A DNA stretch of 64,000 bases. It comes from an uncultured Alistipes sp. GTDB lineage: Bacteria > Bacteroidota > Bacteroidia > Bacteroidales > Rikenellaceae. The position numbers and the translations under genes were made by a program. Location of the stretch: NCBI GenBank assembly GCA_944323075.1, contig CALURC010000016.1, positions 558,001 to 622,000 on the forward strand, written 5' to 3'. The notes under the pieces were generated by a model. The model saw only the letters and a list, made by a program, of their open reading frames with translations. It had not been told where the DNA came from and ran no database searches. The number at the start of each line of letters is the position of its first letter. Position 1 is the stretch's first letter. Positions 17,859-27,426 of the stretch are shown here, in pieces.

Positions 17859-18452
17859 TCATAATGGACGACGATTATGCAAGGCATGCGCAATGGTCAG
17901 TTCGTCCGCATAATCAAGCTCATCTCCAAAACCGATTCCCCGGGCAATCGATGTCAACTTAACATTTCCGTATTCATGAATTCTCCGCGCAATATAAAAC
18001 GAAGTCGTTTCACCCTCAACCGTAGTACTCAGAGCTAAAACCACTTCCTGCACCTCACCTCGAGCTATCCGGTCCAGCAAGAGATCGATTTTCAAGTCAG
18101 ACGGACCGATTCCCTGCATCGGTGATATAACACCCCCAAGCACATGATAAACCCCATTATATTGCCGGGTCTGCTCGATCGACAACACATCCTTAACCTG
18201 CTCGACCACACACACCAGCGAATGATCCCGTGTCGGGTCTGAACATATTTCACATTTATCGCTGTCAGAAAGATTATTACAGCAGGAACAGTACCGGATA
18301 TCCGTCCGAAACCGAAGAATCGCACGACTCATCAGCTCCACGTCATGTTCTTCCATACGCAACAGATGCATCGCCAACCGGAGAGCGGTCCGGCGTCCGA
18401 TTCCAGGCAATCGGGAAAACTCTCCCACAACGTCATCGAGCAGTTTTGCCAT
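17859..18452 (-). CDS. recR: Recombination protein RecR
   Basis: A 197-residue RecFOR-pathway protein that loads RecA at gaps. It shows the helix-hairpin-helix FSRLPGIGRRTALRLAMHLL, a four-cysteine zinc finger (CSCCNNLSDSDKCEIC) and a Toprim domain (LVCVVEQVKDVLSIEQT ... GEVQEVVLALSTTVEGE). The start at 18452 is preferred over 18509: the protein then begins MAKLLDDVVGEF as in the family, has normal length and no longer overlaps batE. It follows batE by 20 bp and is probably in the batD-batE-recR unit. Confidence 0.95.
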   Translation of the reverse strand: MAKLLDDVVGEFSRLPGIGRRTALRLAMHLLRMEEHDVELMSRAILRFRTDIRYCSCCNNLSDSDKCEICSDPTRDHSLVCVVEQVKDVLSIEQTRQYNGVYHVLGGVISPMQGIGPSDLKIDLLLDRIARGEVQEVVLALSTTVEGETTSFYIARRIHEYGNVKLTSIARGIGFGDELDYADELTIAHALHNRRPL

Positions 18453-18472
18453 ACGTCGATTATTCCGTTCTA

Positions 18473-19246
18473 TTAATCGATCATCTCGATCGAAGCTGCT
18501 TCGACCCAACCTTTATTTCCGTCTGCGATACGAATTTCACGCCAGTCTCCGAGAGATCCCTCCACCCGGACTTTTGTTCCTTCATGCAAGACAAAAATAT
18601 CTTTACTACCCCCATCTGGAGAACTTTTTACAGGTGCTGCAGATGCCATAATGATAGCCTCTTTAGGATCAAGTTGCGCCTTTCGCCCTACTGAAGCATA
18701 AAATACAGAAACTATAAAAAACAGAGTAAAAATCACAGCTCCATAAAAGCCTATTTTCTGCCAGATCATTCTTCGCAACAATAAATAGGCCCCAACACCT
18801 ATCAACATCAACGCGAAAAATACCAGACTCAGAATTGCCCATGTATTTCCGCTCAAGCTATTTCCCAAATCAATCAGCCAGCGTTTAACAAAAAACACAG
18901 GAACCTCTTCAATCTTATCCTGCACATAAGCATTGGCTATAGAAAGATTATATCGGATATCGTCATTCCCCGGAGCGAGTTTCAAAGCCTTGTTATAATT
19001 CAAGATGGCACGGCCATTCATACCTTTCTTGAAATAGGCATTCCCCAAATTAAAATAAAGCCTTGCACTCTCATAGCCCGAATCGAGCAGTTGTTCATAA
19101 TTTTTAATCGCCGTAGCATAATCCGCCTCGATATAAGCAGTATTGGCACTGTCCCACACAGCAGCCGAAGCTTCATCTTTTGCCCCGACAGGCGTGCAGT
19201 ACAATGCGGCAAAAAATACAATTACGGCCGCTATTACTCTTTTCAT
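18473..19246 (-). CDS. batE: BatE-like TPR/SH3 membrane protein
   Basis: A 257-residue protein. Signal peptide (1-22), TPR repeats (about 30-112, ATAIKNYEQLLDSG and GRAILNYNKALKLAPGNDDIRYNL), two membrane helices (about 135-160 and 165-188) and a C-terminal bacterial SH3 domain (about 198-255). This is the BatE layout of the Bacteroides aerotolerance system. batD lies directly upstream (19 bp). batA, batB and batC are not adjacent. Confidence 0.83.
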   Translation of the reverse strand: MKRVIAAVIVFFAALYCTPVGAKDEASAAVWDSANTAYIEADYATAIKNYEQLLDSGYESARLYFNLGNAYFKKGMNGRAILNYNKALKLAPGNDDIRYNLSIANAYVQDKIEEVPVFFVKRWLIDLGNSLSGNTWAILSLVFFALMLIGVGAYLLLRRMIWQKIGFYGAVIFTLFFIVSVFYASVGRKAQLDPKEAIIMASAAPVKSSPDGGSKDIFVLHEGTKVRVEGSLGDWREIRIADGNKGWVEAASIEMID

Positions 19247-19265
19247 ATCGTAGATCTCCCTGCTT

Positions 19266-21110
19266 TTACTTCTTTATTACCGACTCGAGTTTCGACAGAA
19301 TAGCCGCTGCCGAGTTATACACCTCACTCATTTGTCCTGAAGAGGAGGGTGAGTATTGTGCATATTCACACGTTGATATCGTATCGATAAAACGCGCGAT
19401 CTGCTCAGGGGCGACACCCCGTTTCTGCAACTCTTCTCGAATATTGTCTTTTGTAAGATTCGAAACCGGAATATTCAACTTGTCGCTCATATATCCCCAG
19501 AAAGCACGCAACATCTCTTCGTAGAACGGTTTCTCCTCACCATTCTCCATATATTGCAAAGCCATCTTCAACCGTTGCAAAGCCACTTTGTTGGCTTTTT
19601 TGTTCCGAATCAGGATTGCATTCTGCATCTCCCGCATATGTTTTTTCAAGAAGAGATACCCTGCCGCACATGCCGCCAGAATCAGCACCAAAGCGACAAA
19701 ATATCCGAAACTTCCGAAAAATACATTTCCAATACGTCTCAATCCCGGATTATCAAGCCGAATAAATCGAATATCTCGATCCAGAATCTTTAAATCTTCC
19801 TTATTGATTCCGCTGATAACACCACCTCCTGAAAGACCCGTTCCAGTCGAGTCTGGCCGGACTTCGACATTAAACACAGCTGTCGACAACGTCACATACT
19901 TTGCCGCAGAAGGGTCAAAATAGCTGAACTCGACAGGCCCGATCGTATAACGACCTTCTGCTCTCGGGATGAACGGATATTCGAACTGACGATAACCAGT
20001 AATTCCGTTCGCATTATGCGTCAAACTTTCGGTTGTTTTCTTATTATACTGTTCGAACGAAGAGGGCATCTGAATGTCCGGTGCCTGAATCAACGGCAAA
20101 TTACCCACACCCGAAAGCTTCAAGACGAAATTATTCGACGCATTCGCCGCAACGCTCTGGTTATCGATATTGCCGCTCATTTGAAACTGTCCGACCGCAC
20201 CATTGAACGAAGCGGGAGCTCCGGCAGGAAAATCCTTGACTGTAATGGCTATTGGAGATGACACAAGATCCTTACGCACCTCCTGAATCTGTTGTCCGCC
20301 GCCAAAAAAGTCATCGAACAACGATTGGGGCCGTTGAGACTGGATAACCACCTGAACAATCGCCGTCACACTGAACTGCTCGATATGAAGCTGTCCCGAT
20401 TGTTGAGGATAAAGCAACACCTCTTTTATCACGCGAGAACTGTAATCTTTTCCATTCAGTGTTTCCCGCTGCCAATCATATCCGCTGACATCCAACTCCT
20501 GGGTCCAAAAACCGTTGAACGCGGGAAATTTGATATTTTCGATTCGGCCAAGCTGGACCCGCGTATAGATCTTAAACACCGCGCGTACAGGCTGTCCCTT
20601 ATAGACTGTATTACGGTCAACCGAAACCCGCACCAACAGATCATCAGCCCCTACTCTATTCGAAGGCATGAATCCGGCATCCGAACTCTGTCCGCCTCCG
20701 CTTCCCGTACTCTGATTTCCGCCATCGATTACTTCGATATTTATCGGCTTGGTCGAATAGGTTTTACCCTGCACAGTAGCCGTAGCTTCGGATATCGTCG
20801 CATTCCCCACTGCATTGGCCTGCAATACATAAGTGTATGTATAAGAGGATTTTTTTGTCACATTATTATTGATGATCGATACGGAGGTACCTTCCGATAA
20901 GGTAGGCCCAGCCAACACCTCCACTCCAGAAAAAGTTGCGGGAGGAGTAAACTGCGACGGTTTTGCATTTAGTGAGAACTCTATCCGGAACGCCTCCCCA
21001 GAAGCTACCACGGAGGGGGCGTCCACATTGAACTCGACATCCTGACCTTTCACGGCTACCGATAACAGCAGACATACCGCGACTCCTATATATTTCATCA
21101 AACGTAACAT
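19266..21110 (-). CDS. batD: BatD (oxygen-tolerance) protein
   Basis: A 614-residue protein. Signal peptide ending near VAVKGQ, beta-rich extracytoplasmic domains of the BatD family (SGEAFRIEFSLNAKP; later LVRVSVDRNTVYKGQPV), one membrane helix (about 478-500, FVALVLILAACAAGYLFL) and a helical cytoplasmic tail. BatD is linked to aerotolerance and to MoxR/VWA complexes in Bacteroidota. The ATG at 21110 is chosen because the promoter at 21136-21166 would start transcription near 21129, which rules out the longer frame to 21197. Confidence 0.88.
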   Translation of the reverse strand: MLRLMKYIGVAVCLLLSVAVKGQDVEFNVDAPSVVASGEAFRIEFSLNAKPSQFTPPATFSGVEVLAGPTLSEGTSVSIINNNVTKKSSYTYTYVLQANAVGNATISEATATVQGKTYSTKPINIEVIDGGNQSTGSGGGQSSDAGFMPSNRVGADDLLVRVSVDRNTVYKGQPVRAVFKIYTRVQLGRIENIKFPAFNGFWTQELDVSGYDWQRETLNGKDYSSRVIKEVLLYPQQSGQLHIEQFSVTAIVQVVIQSQRPQSLFDDFFGGGQQIQEVRKDLVSSPIAITVKDFPAGAPASFNGAVGQFQMSGNIDNQSVAANASNNFVLKLSGVGNLPLIQAPDIQMPSSFEQYNKKTTESLTHNANGITGYRQFEYPFIPRAEGRYTIGPVEFSYFDPSAAKYVTLSTAVFNVEVRPDSTGTGLSGGGVISGINKEDLKILDRDIRFIRLDNPGLRRIGNVFFGSFGYFVALVLILAACAAGYLFLKKHMREMQNAILIRNKKANKVALQRLKMALQYMENGEEKPFYEEMLRAFWGYMSDKLNIPVSNLTKDNIREELQKRGVAPEQIARFIDTISTCEYAQYSPSSSGQMSEVYNSAAAILSKLESVIKK

Positions 21111-21135
21111 AAACCTTATAAAATCAATTCGCCTG

Positions 21136-21166
21136 CAAAAATAACTGTTTTTATAATATTGTGAAA
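21136..21166 (-). promoter_or_regulatory. Promoter of batD
   Basis: Minus-strand TTTC (21163-21166), 19 bp, TATTTTTG (21136-21143). Transcription would start about 19 nt before the batD ATG. Confidence 0.6.
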
Positions 21167-21255
21167 CAGATAACTGACATTTAAACCTGACTGTCATAAT
21201 AAAACGAGACGCATAATCCGCATATTGTCCAGCTGAACAAAAAACACGAAAAGGA

Positions 21256-21287
21256 TTTGCACAAACCCCTTTTTCTCGCTATTTTTG
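21256..21287 (+). promoter_or_regulatory. Promoter of the tandem lipoprotein genes
   Basis: TTTG (21256-21259), 20 bp, TATTTTTG (21280-21287). It lies over the possible upstream TTG codon at 21285 and so decides for the ATG at 21327. Confidence 0.75.
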
Positions 21288-21326
21288 AAAACAACATCCT
21301 GTCCAGAATGTAAAACTTCATGGCTC

Positions 21327-22166
21327 ATGACAAAGGGTCGATTACTTTTTCTCCTTTTATCGGTCAGCATCTATATCGGATGCACGAATCCGTTTGCCAG
21401 AAAAAGCAACATATCAGCTTCTGATTCGACTCTCCGACTCGACAGCCTTCTTCCCCATGAACTTATCGAACCGATTTACACATCAGCCGATTCGTTGCGT
21501 CTGCAGCTGTACGGCACTCTCTTTGAGGCTCCTGATCCCGACGACTCAATCACCCTGCTCGAAATCGAACGCAACATTTATGCCGAAGACACAACCCTGT
21601 GCTACCGCTACATCGAGCACAACCGGGCCCATCCGGTCTACCGATGGTTCGAAAACGATTCGCTAAAAAGGCTCCTTCCCGGAAGTCAAAGTACTCCACC
21701 AGCGGGGCATACCGGACCTCTTCCCGCTACGCCAAACACAAACCAAAGACCTGCATTACCTGCCGGCATCGACTCCACCGCTTTGACCGCCAGCCGAGGC
21801 TTCTGGATCCCCGTTTATAAATATCCGGACCGACAGGGCTTATACATCGATTTTCCGAACCGACAAACCGAATTCTGGCAGATTACCGATTCCACCTACA
21901 CCCATTTCGACGGGTCGACATGCGAACGCCGCACCATGCAGGAGCTCAAAGCCGACACTTCGGGCAATTTTCGAATTCGTATCGGGGACGAACAGATCGA
22001 CTTCCGTCTGGTGGACGAACGTTGTGCCCTATACAGGAAAACAACGAACAATCAGTTTCCCTGTTACGTAACTCCCGCAGCAAATTGCCGCATGTTTGAC
22101 ATGATCCGATACGCCACCCCTTTCCATCACCCGATCGAAGGGTTCGAAAAGATTCGAGAAGAATAG
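21327..22166 (+). CDS. Lipoprotein of unknown function, paralog 1
   Basis: A 279-residue predicted lipoprotein: hydrophobic signal with the lipobox ending IYIGC, then TNPF. I do not recognise a named domain. The C-terminal half (about residues 150-275) shares an ordered motif series with the next gene: GFWIPVY, TEFWQITDSTY, MQELKAD, then YVTPA and FDMIRYATP. A proline/threonine-rich stretch separates it from the N-terminal half. Start chosen from the promoter position. It is cotranscribed with paralog 2, 13 bp downstream, and is presumably held at a membrane surface. Confidence 0.75.
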   Translation: MTKGRLLFLLLSVSIYIGCTNPFARKSNISASDSTLRLDSLLPHELIEPIYTSADSLRLQLYGTLFEAPDPDDSITLLEIERNIYAEDTTLCYRYIEHNRAHPVYRWFENDSLKRLLPGSQSTPPAGHTGPLPATPNTNQRPALPAGIDSTALTASRGFWIPVYKYPDRQGLYIDFPNRQTEFWQITDSTYTHFDGSTCERRTMQELKADTSGNFRIRIGDEQIDFRLVDERCALYRKTTNNQFPCYVTPAANCRMFDMIRYATPFHHPIEGFEKIREE

Positions 22167-22179
22167 ACGCCCCAACAAC

Positions 22180-23049
22180 ATGAACCGATCACTTCATATA
22201 CTATTAATATCCACCCTTCTATTAACCAGCTGTCAACAAATCGAGACGTGGTTTAACCGGATCGTCAATCCACAGGAAGAACCAGCTGTTACACTCGACT
22301 CTGCTGTTTTAGCACGTCGGGAAGCAATCCGTGCCGCGGAACTGGCCTTCCGGCAAGCCGTAGCAGACTCGATCCGCAACCAACCGAGCGGAACCTTCAA
22401 CGACTTTCCGACGCCCCCCACCCCGTTCGATTCGATCACCGTAATCCAAACCCGATACGGGGAAAAGAGCGGTACTCCGTTCCGCCAATACACCTACATC
22501 GACCACAGCCGCTCCTCTTCCGCACAACAGTGGTTCAGTGCCGATTCGCTGCGCAAACGGTTCGAACGTTTCATGACAGAAGTCGGAGGGGGAAAAATTG
22601 CCTATGAGCGGACCTTACAACAATGCCTCGCACAAAAGGTCGAGACACACATAGACTCCTCGATCACGCGTTACACCGGCTTCTGGATCCACGTATATCC
22701 CCACGACGGAAAGTTCTATCTGGAAGACGATCCCGAATGGAAATATGCTTGGCACTTGAACGACTCACTCTATATGAATCTGACGAAAAACGGTCCCCGT
22801 CCGGTACGGATCGTTTCATTCAAGGAGCTCACCGATGGTGGATTTATGTTCCAAACGACCGAAGAGAAGATGGTCTTCACGCCGGTAAAAGGACACCGCA
22901 ATCTGTACAGAATGACCCTCGACGGCATTTTCTATAAACAGATGGGATATGCCGTTCCGGCCGACACCTACTTCCGATACGACATCATCCGCTATACAGG
23001 CAATACTCCCGATCGGTTCATCCCCATCGAGAAGGAAGATGAGCAATAA
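22180..23049 (+). CDS. Lipoprotein of unknown function, paralog 2
   Basis: A 289-residue lipoprotein with lipobox LLTSC (Cys18). It shares with the previous gene, in the same order, a HxRSSxxQQWFSADSLRKR-like segment (Y-x-W-F-x-D-S-L in both), GFWIHVY, YAWHLNDSLY, FKELTDGGF, YAVPA and YDIIRYTGN, which marks an old tandem duplication. The N-terminal third is alanine- and charge-rich and probably helical. No catalytic motif is obvious. A perfect 14-bp stem-loop terminator follows at 23054. Confidence 0.75.
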   Translation: MNRSLHILLISTLLLTSCQQIETWFNRIVNPQEEPAVTLDSAVLARREAIRAAELAFRQAVADSIRNQPSGTFNDFPTPPTPFDSITVIQTRYGEKSGTPFRQYTYIDHSRSSSAQQWFSADSLRKRFERFMTEVGGGKIAYERTLQQCLAQKVETHIDSSITRYTGFWIHVYPHDGKFYLEDDPEWKYAWHLNDSLYMNLTKNGPRPVRIVSFKELTDGGFMFQTTEEKMVFTPVKGHRNLYRMTLDGIFYKQMGYAVPADTYFRYDIIRYTGNTPDRFIPIEKEDEQ

Positions 23050-23053
23050 ACAC

Positions 23054-23093
23054 ATTTGAGGGGGTGCATATCTGAATAAGCACCCCCTCAAAT
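23054..23093. terminator. Stem-loop between convergent genes
   Basis: A perfect 14-bp GC-rich stem (23054-23067 with 23080-23093, 12-nt loop) directly after the lipoprotein pair. There is no long T-run, so termination may rely on stem strength. Confidence 0.75.
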
Positions 23094-23169
23094 CTATAAC
23101 GAAGAGTCCGTCCGATCCGATTTCGCCCAACTGACGCGGCCCGAACCTGACGCCTCGATAGTCCCGAAA

Positions 23170-24780
23170 TTACTTCTTAAATTCAGCAAAGAAGTCGTTA
23201 CCCTTGTCGTCCACAATGATGAATGCAGGGAAGTTCTCTACATAGATCTTGCGCACCGCTTCCATGCCCAATTCGGGGAAGTCGACTACCTCGACACTCT
23301 TGATGCTGTTCTTCGCCAATACGGCAGCCGGGCCACCAATCGACCCAAGATAGAAGCCACCATGCTTCTTGCAGGCATCGGTCACCGCCTGACTGCGGTT
23401 TCCTTTGGCCACCATGACCAACGATGCTCCGTGATCCTGGAAAAGATCGACATAGGGATCCATACGCCCTGCCGTCGTCGGACCGAAGCTTCCCGAAGCC
23501 ATACCCTGCGGCGTTTTAGCCGGTCCGGCATAGTAGATCGGATGTTTCTTGAAATATTCGGGCATCGGTTTGCCTTCGTCGATCATCTGTTTGATACGGG
23601 CGTGCGCAATATCACGAGCCACAATCAGGGTTCCCTTCAGATTCAACCGCGTCTTCACCGGATATTTCGTCAGAATTTCACGCACCTTGTCGATTCCCTC
23701 ATCGAGATCGATCTCGACGGGCGGCTGCATGTTCGGTGCACATTTCGGCAAGAAGCGTGCGGGATTCTTCTCCAATTGTTCGAGGAAAATACCCTCTTCG
23801 GTAATCTTTGCCTTGATGTTTCGGTCGGCACTGCAGCTTACTCCGAGTCCAACAGGGCAGGAGGCTGCATGACGCGGCAGACGGATCACCCGTACGTCAT
23901 GTACCAGATATTTACCACCGAACTGAGCACCAACTCCGCTCTCACGACAGATTTTCAACACCTTCTCTTCCCATTCGAGGTCGCGGAATGCCCGACCACC
24001 CTCGTTTCCAGAGGTAGGCAGATGATCGAGGTATCCGGCCGAAGCCTTTTTCACGGTAGCAAGGTTCATCTCGGCCGACGTACCCCCGATGACCAACGCA
24101 AGATGGTACGGAGGACATGCCGATGTTCCCAGATCCATGATATGAGTCTTGATGAATTTGGTCAACGACTCCTCGTTGAGCAGTGCTTTGGTCTGCTGAT
24201 AGAGGAACGTCTTGTTGGCCGAACCACCTCCCTTCGTAATGAACAGGAAGCTGTACTGATTGCCCTGCGTAGCATACAGATCGATCTGAGCCGGCAGGTT
24301 CGTTCCGGTATTTTTCTCTTCGGTCATGGTAAACGGGACCACCTGTGAATAGCGCAAATTCCGTTTGCGGTATGTCTCATAAACCCCTTTCGAGAGAGCT
24401 TCTGCATCGTTGGCTCCGGTATAGACATCCTCGCCTTTCTTTCCGATTACGATGGCAGTACCCGTATCCTGACATGTAGGCAGTTCTCCGTCAGCCGCCA
24501 CAACCTGATTCAACAACATGGTATAGGCAACGAATTTGTCGTTGTCGGTGGCTTCTGGGTCTTTCAGGATATCGGCCAATTTCTGCAAATGGGCCGAACG
24601 CAAGTAGAACGACACATCCGAAAAAGCCTCTTCGGCCAAAAACTCCAGGCCTTTAGGGTCTATTTTCAAAATTTTACGGCCGTCACACTCGACCACTCGA
24701 ACATAATCTTTTGTAAGCAAGCGATACTCCGTAGTATCTTCCGAGAGCGGGAAAGGCTCCTGATAAATGAACTCAGCCAT
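23170..24780 (-). CDS. Class I (iron-sulfur) fumarate hydratase
   Basis: A 536-residue oxygen-sensitive [4Fe-4S] fumarase of the single-chain FumA/FumB type, interconverting fumarate and malate in the branched fermentative TCA pathway. The N-terminal alpha part holds three cysteines expected to ligate the cluster ([32 protein letters not shown]). The C-terminal beta part shows [26 protein letters not shown] segments. The ATG at 24780 ([10 protein letters not shown]) is chosen because the promoter at 24821 leaves a 34-nt leader, and the 60-residue upstream extension has no family similarity. Confidence 0.95.
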   Translation of the reverse strand: MAEFIYQEPFPLSEDTTEYRLLTKDYVRVVECDGRKILKIDPKGLEFLAEEAFSDVSFYLRSAHLQKLADILKDPEATDNDKFVAYTMLLNQVVAADGELPTCQDTGTAIVIGKKGEDVYTGANDAEALSKGVYETYRKRNLRYSQVVPFTMTEEKNTGTNLPAQIDLYATQGNQYSFLFITKGGGSANKTFLYQQTKALLNEESLTKFIKTHIMDLGTSACPPYHLALVIGGTSAEMNLATVKKASAGYLDHLPTSGNEGGRAFRDLEWEEKVLKICRESGVGAQFGGKYLVHDVRVIRLPRHAASCPVGLGVSCSADRNIKAKITEEGIFLEQLEKNPARFLPKCAPNMQPPVEIDLDEGIDKVREILTKYPVKTRLNLKGTLIVARDIAHARIKQMIDEGKPMPEYFKKHPIYYAGPAKTPQGMASGSFGPTTAGRMDPYVDLFQDHGASLVMVAKGNRSQAVTDACKKHGGFYLGSIGGPAAVLAKNSIKSVEVVDFPELGMEAVRKIYVENFPAFIIVDDKGNDFFAEFKK

Positions 24781-24820
24781 AACGTTTATAGATTCGTTTA
24801 ACGATAAGATTTCGATTCCA

Positions 24821-24828
24821 CAAAGATA
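24821..24828 (-). promoter_or_regulatory. -7 promoter element of fumarase
   Basis: Minus-strand TATCTTTG. The -33 region is weak. It fixes the translation start at 24780 rather than 24960. Confidence 0.55.
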
Positions 24829-25039
24829 AGAATTGTTTCGGAATGTACATGCTTCGGGAGTATAAGATAAGAAGAGAGGTCGCGCATCAAAGATCACACC
24901 GAGAACCTCTCCGCAACAATAGTTTGCCTGAAAACAGAAATACAGGTTTATGGCAGGCAATGGCTAACATCTGAAATCAAACCTTTTTCCCTTTAAATTC
25001 TTTCCGACAAACACTTTCCGAAGAAAATTCGAACGAAAA

Positions 25040-25070
25040 ATTGCCGATTCGTCATTTTTTATTACCTTTG
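25040..25070 (+). promoter_or_regulatory. Promoter of the rpsF operon
   Basis: ATTG (25040-25043), 19 bp, TACCTTTG (25063-25070), followed by a leader of about 30 nt. Confidence 0.75.
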
Positions 25071-25105
25071 CGGCACATTTTACAAAAATTAAAACGACAA
25101 ACGTT

Positions 25106-25447
25106 ATGAATCATTACGAAACCGTTTTCATTGCTACACCGGTTCTCTCTGATGTTCAGACCAAAGAACTGTTTAGCAAATTCCAAGGTGTCATCACCGA
25201 GAACGGCGGTCAGATCGTGAGCGGCGAAGAGTGGGGACTCAAAAAACTCGCTTATCCGATCCAGAAAAAGACCACCGGCTTTTATTTCCTGATCGAATTC
25301 GAGGGCGAAGGCAACCTTGTCGACATTCTCGAAACCCAGTATCGTCGTGACGAACGCGTCATCCGTTTCCTCACCTTCAAAATGGATAAGTACGCTGTCG
25401 AGTACGCAGAAAAACGTAGAAACAAATACAAATCAAAACAGGAGTAA
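25106..25447 (+). CDS. rpsF: 30S ribosomal protein S6
   Basis: A 113-residue ribosomal protein with the S6 ferredoxin-like fold signatures ([42 protein letters not shown]) and a basic tail. First gene of the conserved rpsF-rpsR-rplI operon; S6 pairs with S18 on the platform of the 30S subunit. Confidence 0.98.
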   Translation: MNHYETVFIATPVLSDVQTKELFSKFQGVITENGGQIVSGEEWGLKKLAYPIQKKTTGFYFLIEFEGEGNLVDILETQYRRDERVIRFLTFKMDKYAVEYAEKRRNKYKSKQE

Positions 25448-25452
25448 CAGTC

Positions 25453-25722
25453 ATGGCACAAAGTCAATCCGAAATCAGATATCTGAATCCTCCTACCGTA
25501 GAGGTTAAAAAGAAAAAATATTGCCGTTTCAAAAAAGCCGGCATCAAATATGTCGATTACAAAGACGCTGAATTCCTGAAAAAATTCCTCAACGAGCAAG
25601 GTAAAATTCTGCCCCGCCGTCTGACCGGAACCTCTCAGAAATTCCAGAAGAAAGTAGCTACCGCCGTAAAACGTGCCCGTCACTTGGCGCTGCTGCCTTT
25701 CGTTACCGATATGTTCAAATAA
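25453..25722 (+). CDS. rpsR: 30S ribosomal protein S18
   Basis: An 89-residue basic protein with [19 protein letters not shown] and the S18 core [17 protein letters not shown] plus ARHLALLPF. It sits 5 bp after rpsF, so the two partners of the S6-S18 heterodimer are made together. Confidence 0.98.
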   Translation: MAQSQSEIRYLNPPTVEVKKKKYCRFKKAGIKYVDYKDAEFLKKFLNEQGKILPRRLTGTSQKFQKKVATAVKRARHLALLPFVTDMFK

Positions 25723-25743
25723 TCTTAAACCGGAGGAAAAATC

Positions 25744-26184
25744 ATGCAAGTAATTCTTATCAAAGACGTCGAGAACTTGGGTTATGCCAACGACATCGTT
25801 GAGGTTCGCCCCGGTTACGCCAATAACTACCTGATCCCTCAGGGATTTGCCAAAAACGCAACGGCTTCTGCTCGTAAGGTTCTGGCTGAAAATCTGAAAC
25901 AACAGGCTCACAAAGAGGCTAAATTGGTTGCCGATGCAGAAGCTTTGGCTGCACGTCTCGCTGAAACCGTTTTGAAAATTACAGCGAAAGCTGAAGAGGG
26001 ACGTATTTTCGGTTCAGTTACCTCTGCCCACTTGGCAGAAGCTCTCGGAGCTCAAGGAATTGAAGTAGATCGCAAAAGCATCAGCGTAGATCTTGTAAAG
26101 ACGATCGGTGCTTACGAAGCCTCTGTAAAAATCTACAAAGGCATCGGTGCTACGATTAAATTTGAAGTTGTTGCTGAAGAGTAA
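25744..26184 (+). CDS. rplI: 50S ribosomal protein L9
   Basis: A 146-residue protein: N-terminal L9 signature (VILIKDVENLGYANDIVEV, then GYANNYLIPQG), a long connecting helix and a C-terminal RNA-binding domain with GRIFGSVTSAHLAEAL. It has a GGAG-type RBS (cggaggaaaa) and closes the operon at the 26203 terminator. Confidence 0.98.
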   Translation: MQVILIKDVENLGYANDIVEVRPGYANNYLIPQGFAKNATASARKVLAENLKQQAHKEAKLVADAEALAARLAETVLKITAKAEEGRIFGSVTSAHLAEALGAQGIEVDRKSISVDLVKTIGAYEASVKIYKGIGATIKFEVVAEE

Positions 26185-26202
26185 TTTTATTACATCTATA
26201 GA

Positions 26203-26240
26203 TAAAAAAAGAGCCGTAGATTTTACGGCTCTTTTTTTTA
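26203..26240. terminator. Bidirectional terminator after rplI
   Basis: AGAGCCGTA (26210-26218) pairs with TACGGCTCT (26224-26232), flanked by A7 and T8 runs, so it serves both rplI and the convergent GH43-like gene. Confidence 0.93.
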
Positions 26241-26317
26241 TCTCGACTTTGCCCAAAGAAATAATATCAGCTTCGATTTTCTTAACGGAACTGGCTCACT
26301 ATACATAGAAAATACAA

Positions 26318-27370
26318 TCACTTCTTCGGCAAACGAACAATTTTCGAACAAGCCATACTGTCGGCGGGTTCCCATGCCAACTCCTGAATATAGGTTCCCC
26401 ACAGATCGGCTACCCCCCAGCCCATACCGGGAGCTGAAGCTATATGCGCACAGCCGATATAGTATTTCCCATTCTCCTCTACAATTTCGGGAGCATGCCC
26501 GTTCATCTCGCAAATCTTATTTTGTTCTGCATCCCCGAAATTGAAAGGATCCTCCGATACGTACAGTGCAACCCGTGCATAATCGAATCCGGACACAAAC
26601 AAATAATACAAACCGTCCTTATAGAGTACAAACGGTGATTCGGGCGAAACAAATTCTGAAATCGGAACAGGTGTCGTCATCACGACAACGGGATCGGACC
26701 AATGCAATACATCTTCGGAGGTCCGGGCCAAAATCGCACGGGGAGTGTTGTCCGCATAATACATGATATATTTTCCTAACTGTTCGTCAAAAAAGATACA
26801 GGCATCGCGTGGCACAGCGCCTTCGAACACTATATTCTTTATTCCGGGAATCGACTCGCTCTCCTCGTAAATATTGCAGTTGTGCCACTCATCCAAACCT
26901 GGACCCTGAGCCACAAGTACCCGCATACTGTTTAACATAGCCGATGTGTCGAGCCCCAATCCGTGATGATAATACATATAGGCCTCATTCCCTTGTGAAG
27001 ACCATATGGCAAAAGGTGCCCACATTCGAACAATTGAATCCGGGCTCACAATATCGTCACGCAGAACCCATCCACCTGTCAACGAATCGCTTACCGCATG
27101 GTACAGTGTGTTTCCCTGTTTATGGATGCCGATCATGTGCCACCGGGGCGAAGCCATCTTATCCTTGATCAATAAAAAGTCACTGTAAAAGACTGGAGGA
27201 ACCGTATCTGTTCCGAGAACCCGATTTTCGACCGACCACGATTCACTCAAACAGGGTATTAAAACAGTTTGTTCTTTCTCTGTCCGGCAACACCCCGACA
27301 AAAGGCTAATCACACCAACAAATCCGAGAAGTGCAAAAATACCGATCCGAAAAACTTGTTTCCTTTTCAT
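26318..27370 (-). CDS. GH43-like five-bladed beta-propeller lipoprotein
   Basis: A 350-residue protein with a lipoprotein signal (lipobox LLSGC). The body has the repeated blades of the GH43/GH32/GH68/GH117 superfamily: MWAPFAIWSSQGNEAYMYYH, RDACIFFDEQLGKYIMYYAD, SPESPFVLYKDGLYYLFVSG and GHAPEIVEENGKYYI. It is expected to act on plant or host glycans at the cell surface, but the catalytic carboxylates cannot be assigned with certainty. The ATG at 27370 starts right before the signal peptide; the longer frame to 27430 would overlap the LysR gene. The LysR gene lies 56 bp upstream in the same direction. Confidence 0.75.
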   Translation of the reverse strand: MKRKQVFRIGIFALLGFVGVISLLSGCCRTEKEQTVLIPCLSESWSVENRVLGTDTVPPVFYSDFLLIKDKMASPRWHMIGIHKQGNTLYHAVSDSLTGGWVLRDDIVSPDSIVRMWAPFAIWSSQGNEAYMYYHHGLGLDTSAMLNSMRVLVAQGPGLDEWHNCNIYEESESIPGIKNIVFEGAVPRDACIFFDEQLGKYIMYYADNTPRAILARTSEDVLHWSDPVVVMTTPVPISEFVSPESPFVLYKDGLYYLFVSGFDYARVALYVSEDPFNFGDAEQNKICEMNGHAPEIVEENGKYYIGCAHIASAPGMGWGVADLWGTYIQELAWEPADSMACSKIVRLPKK

Positions 27371-27426
27371 AGGCTCAATATCTTTTAGGTTTAAGAATAT
27401 TTGCATCGGATATTCATCGGTTCTTT

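Noticed and set aside
23170..24960. Longer fumarase starting at 24960
   Set aside because: The first 60 residues have no family similarity and the -7 box at 24821 lies inside them.
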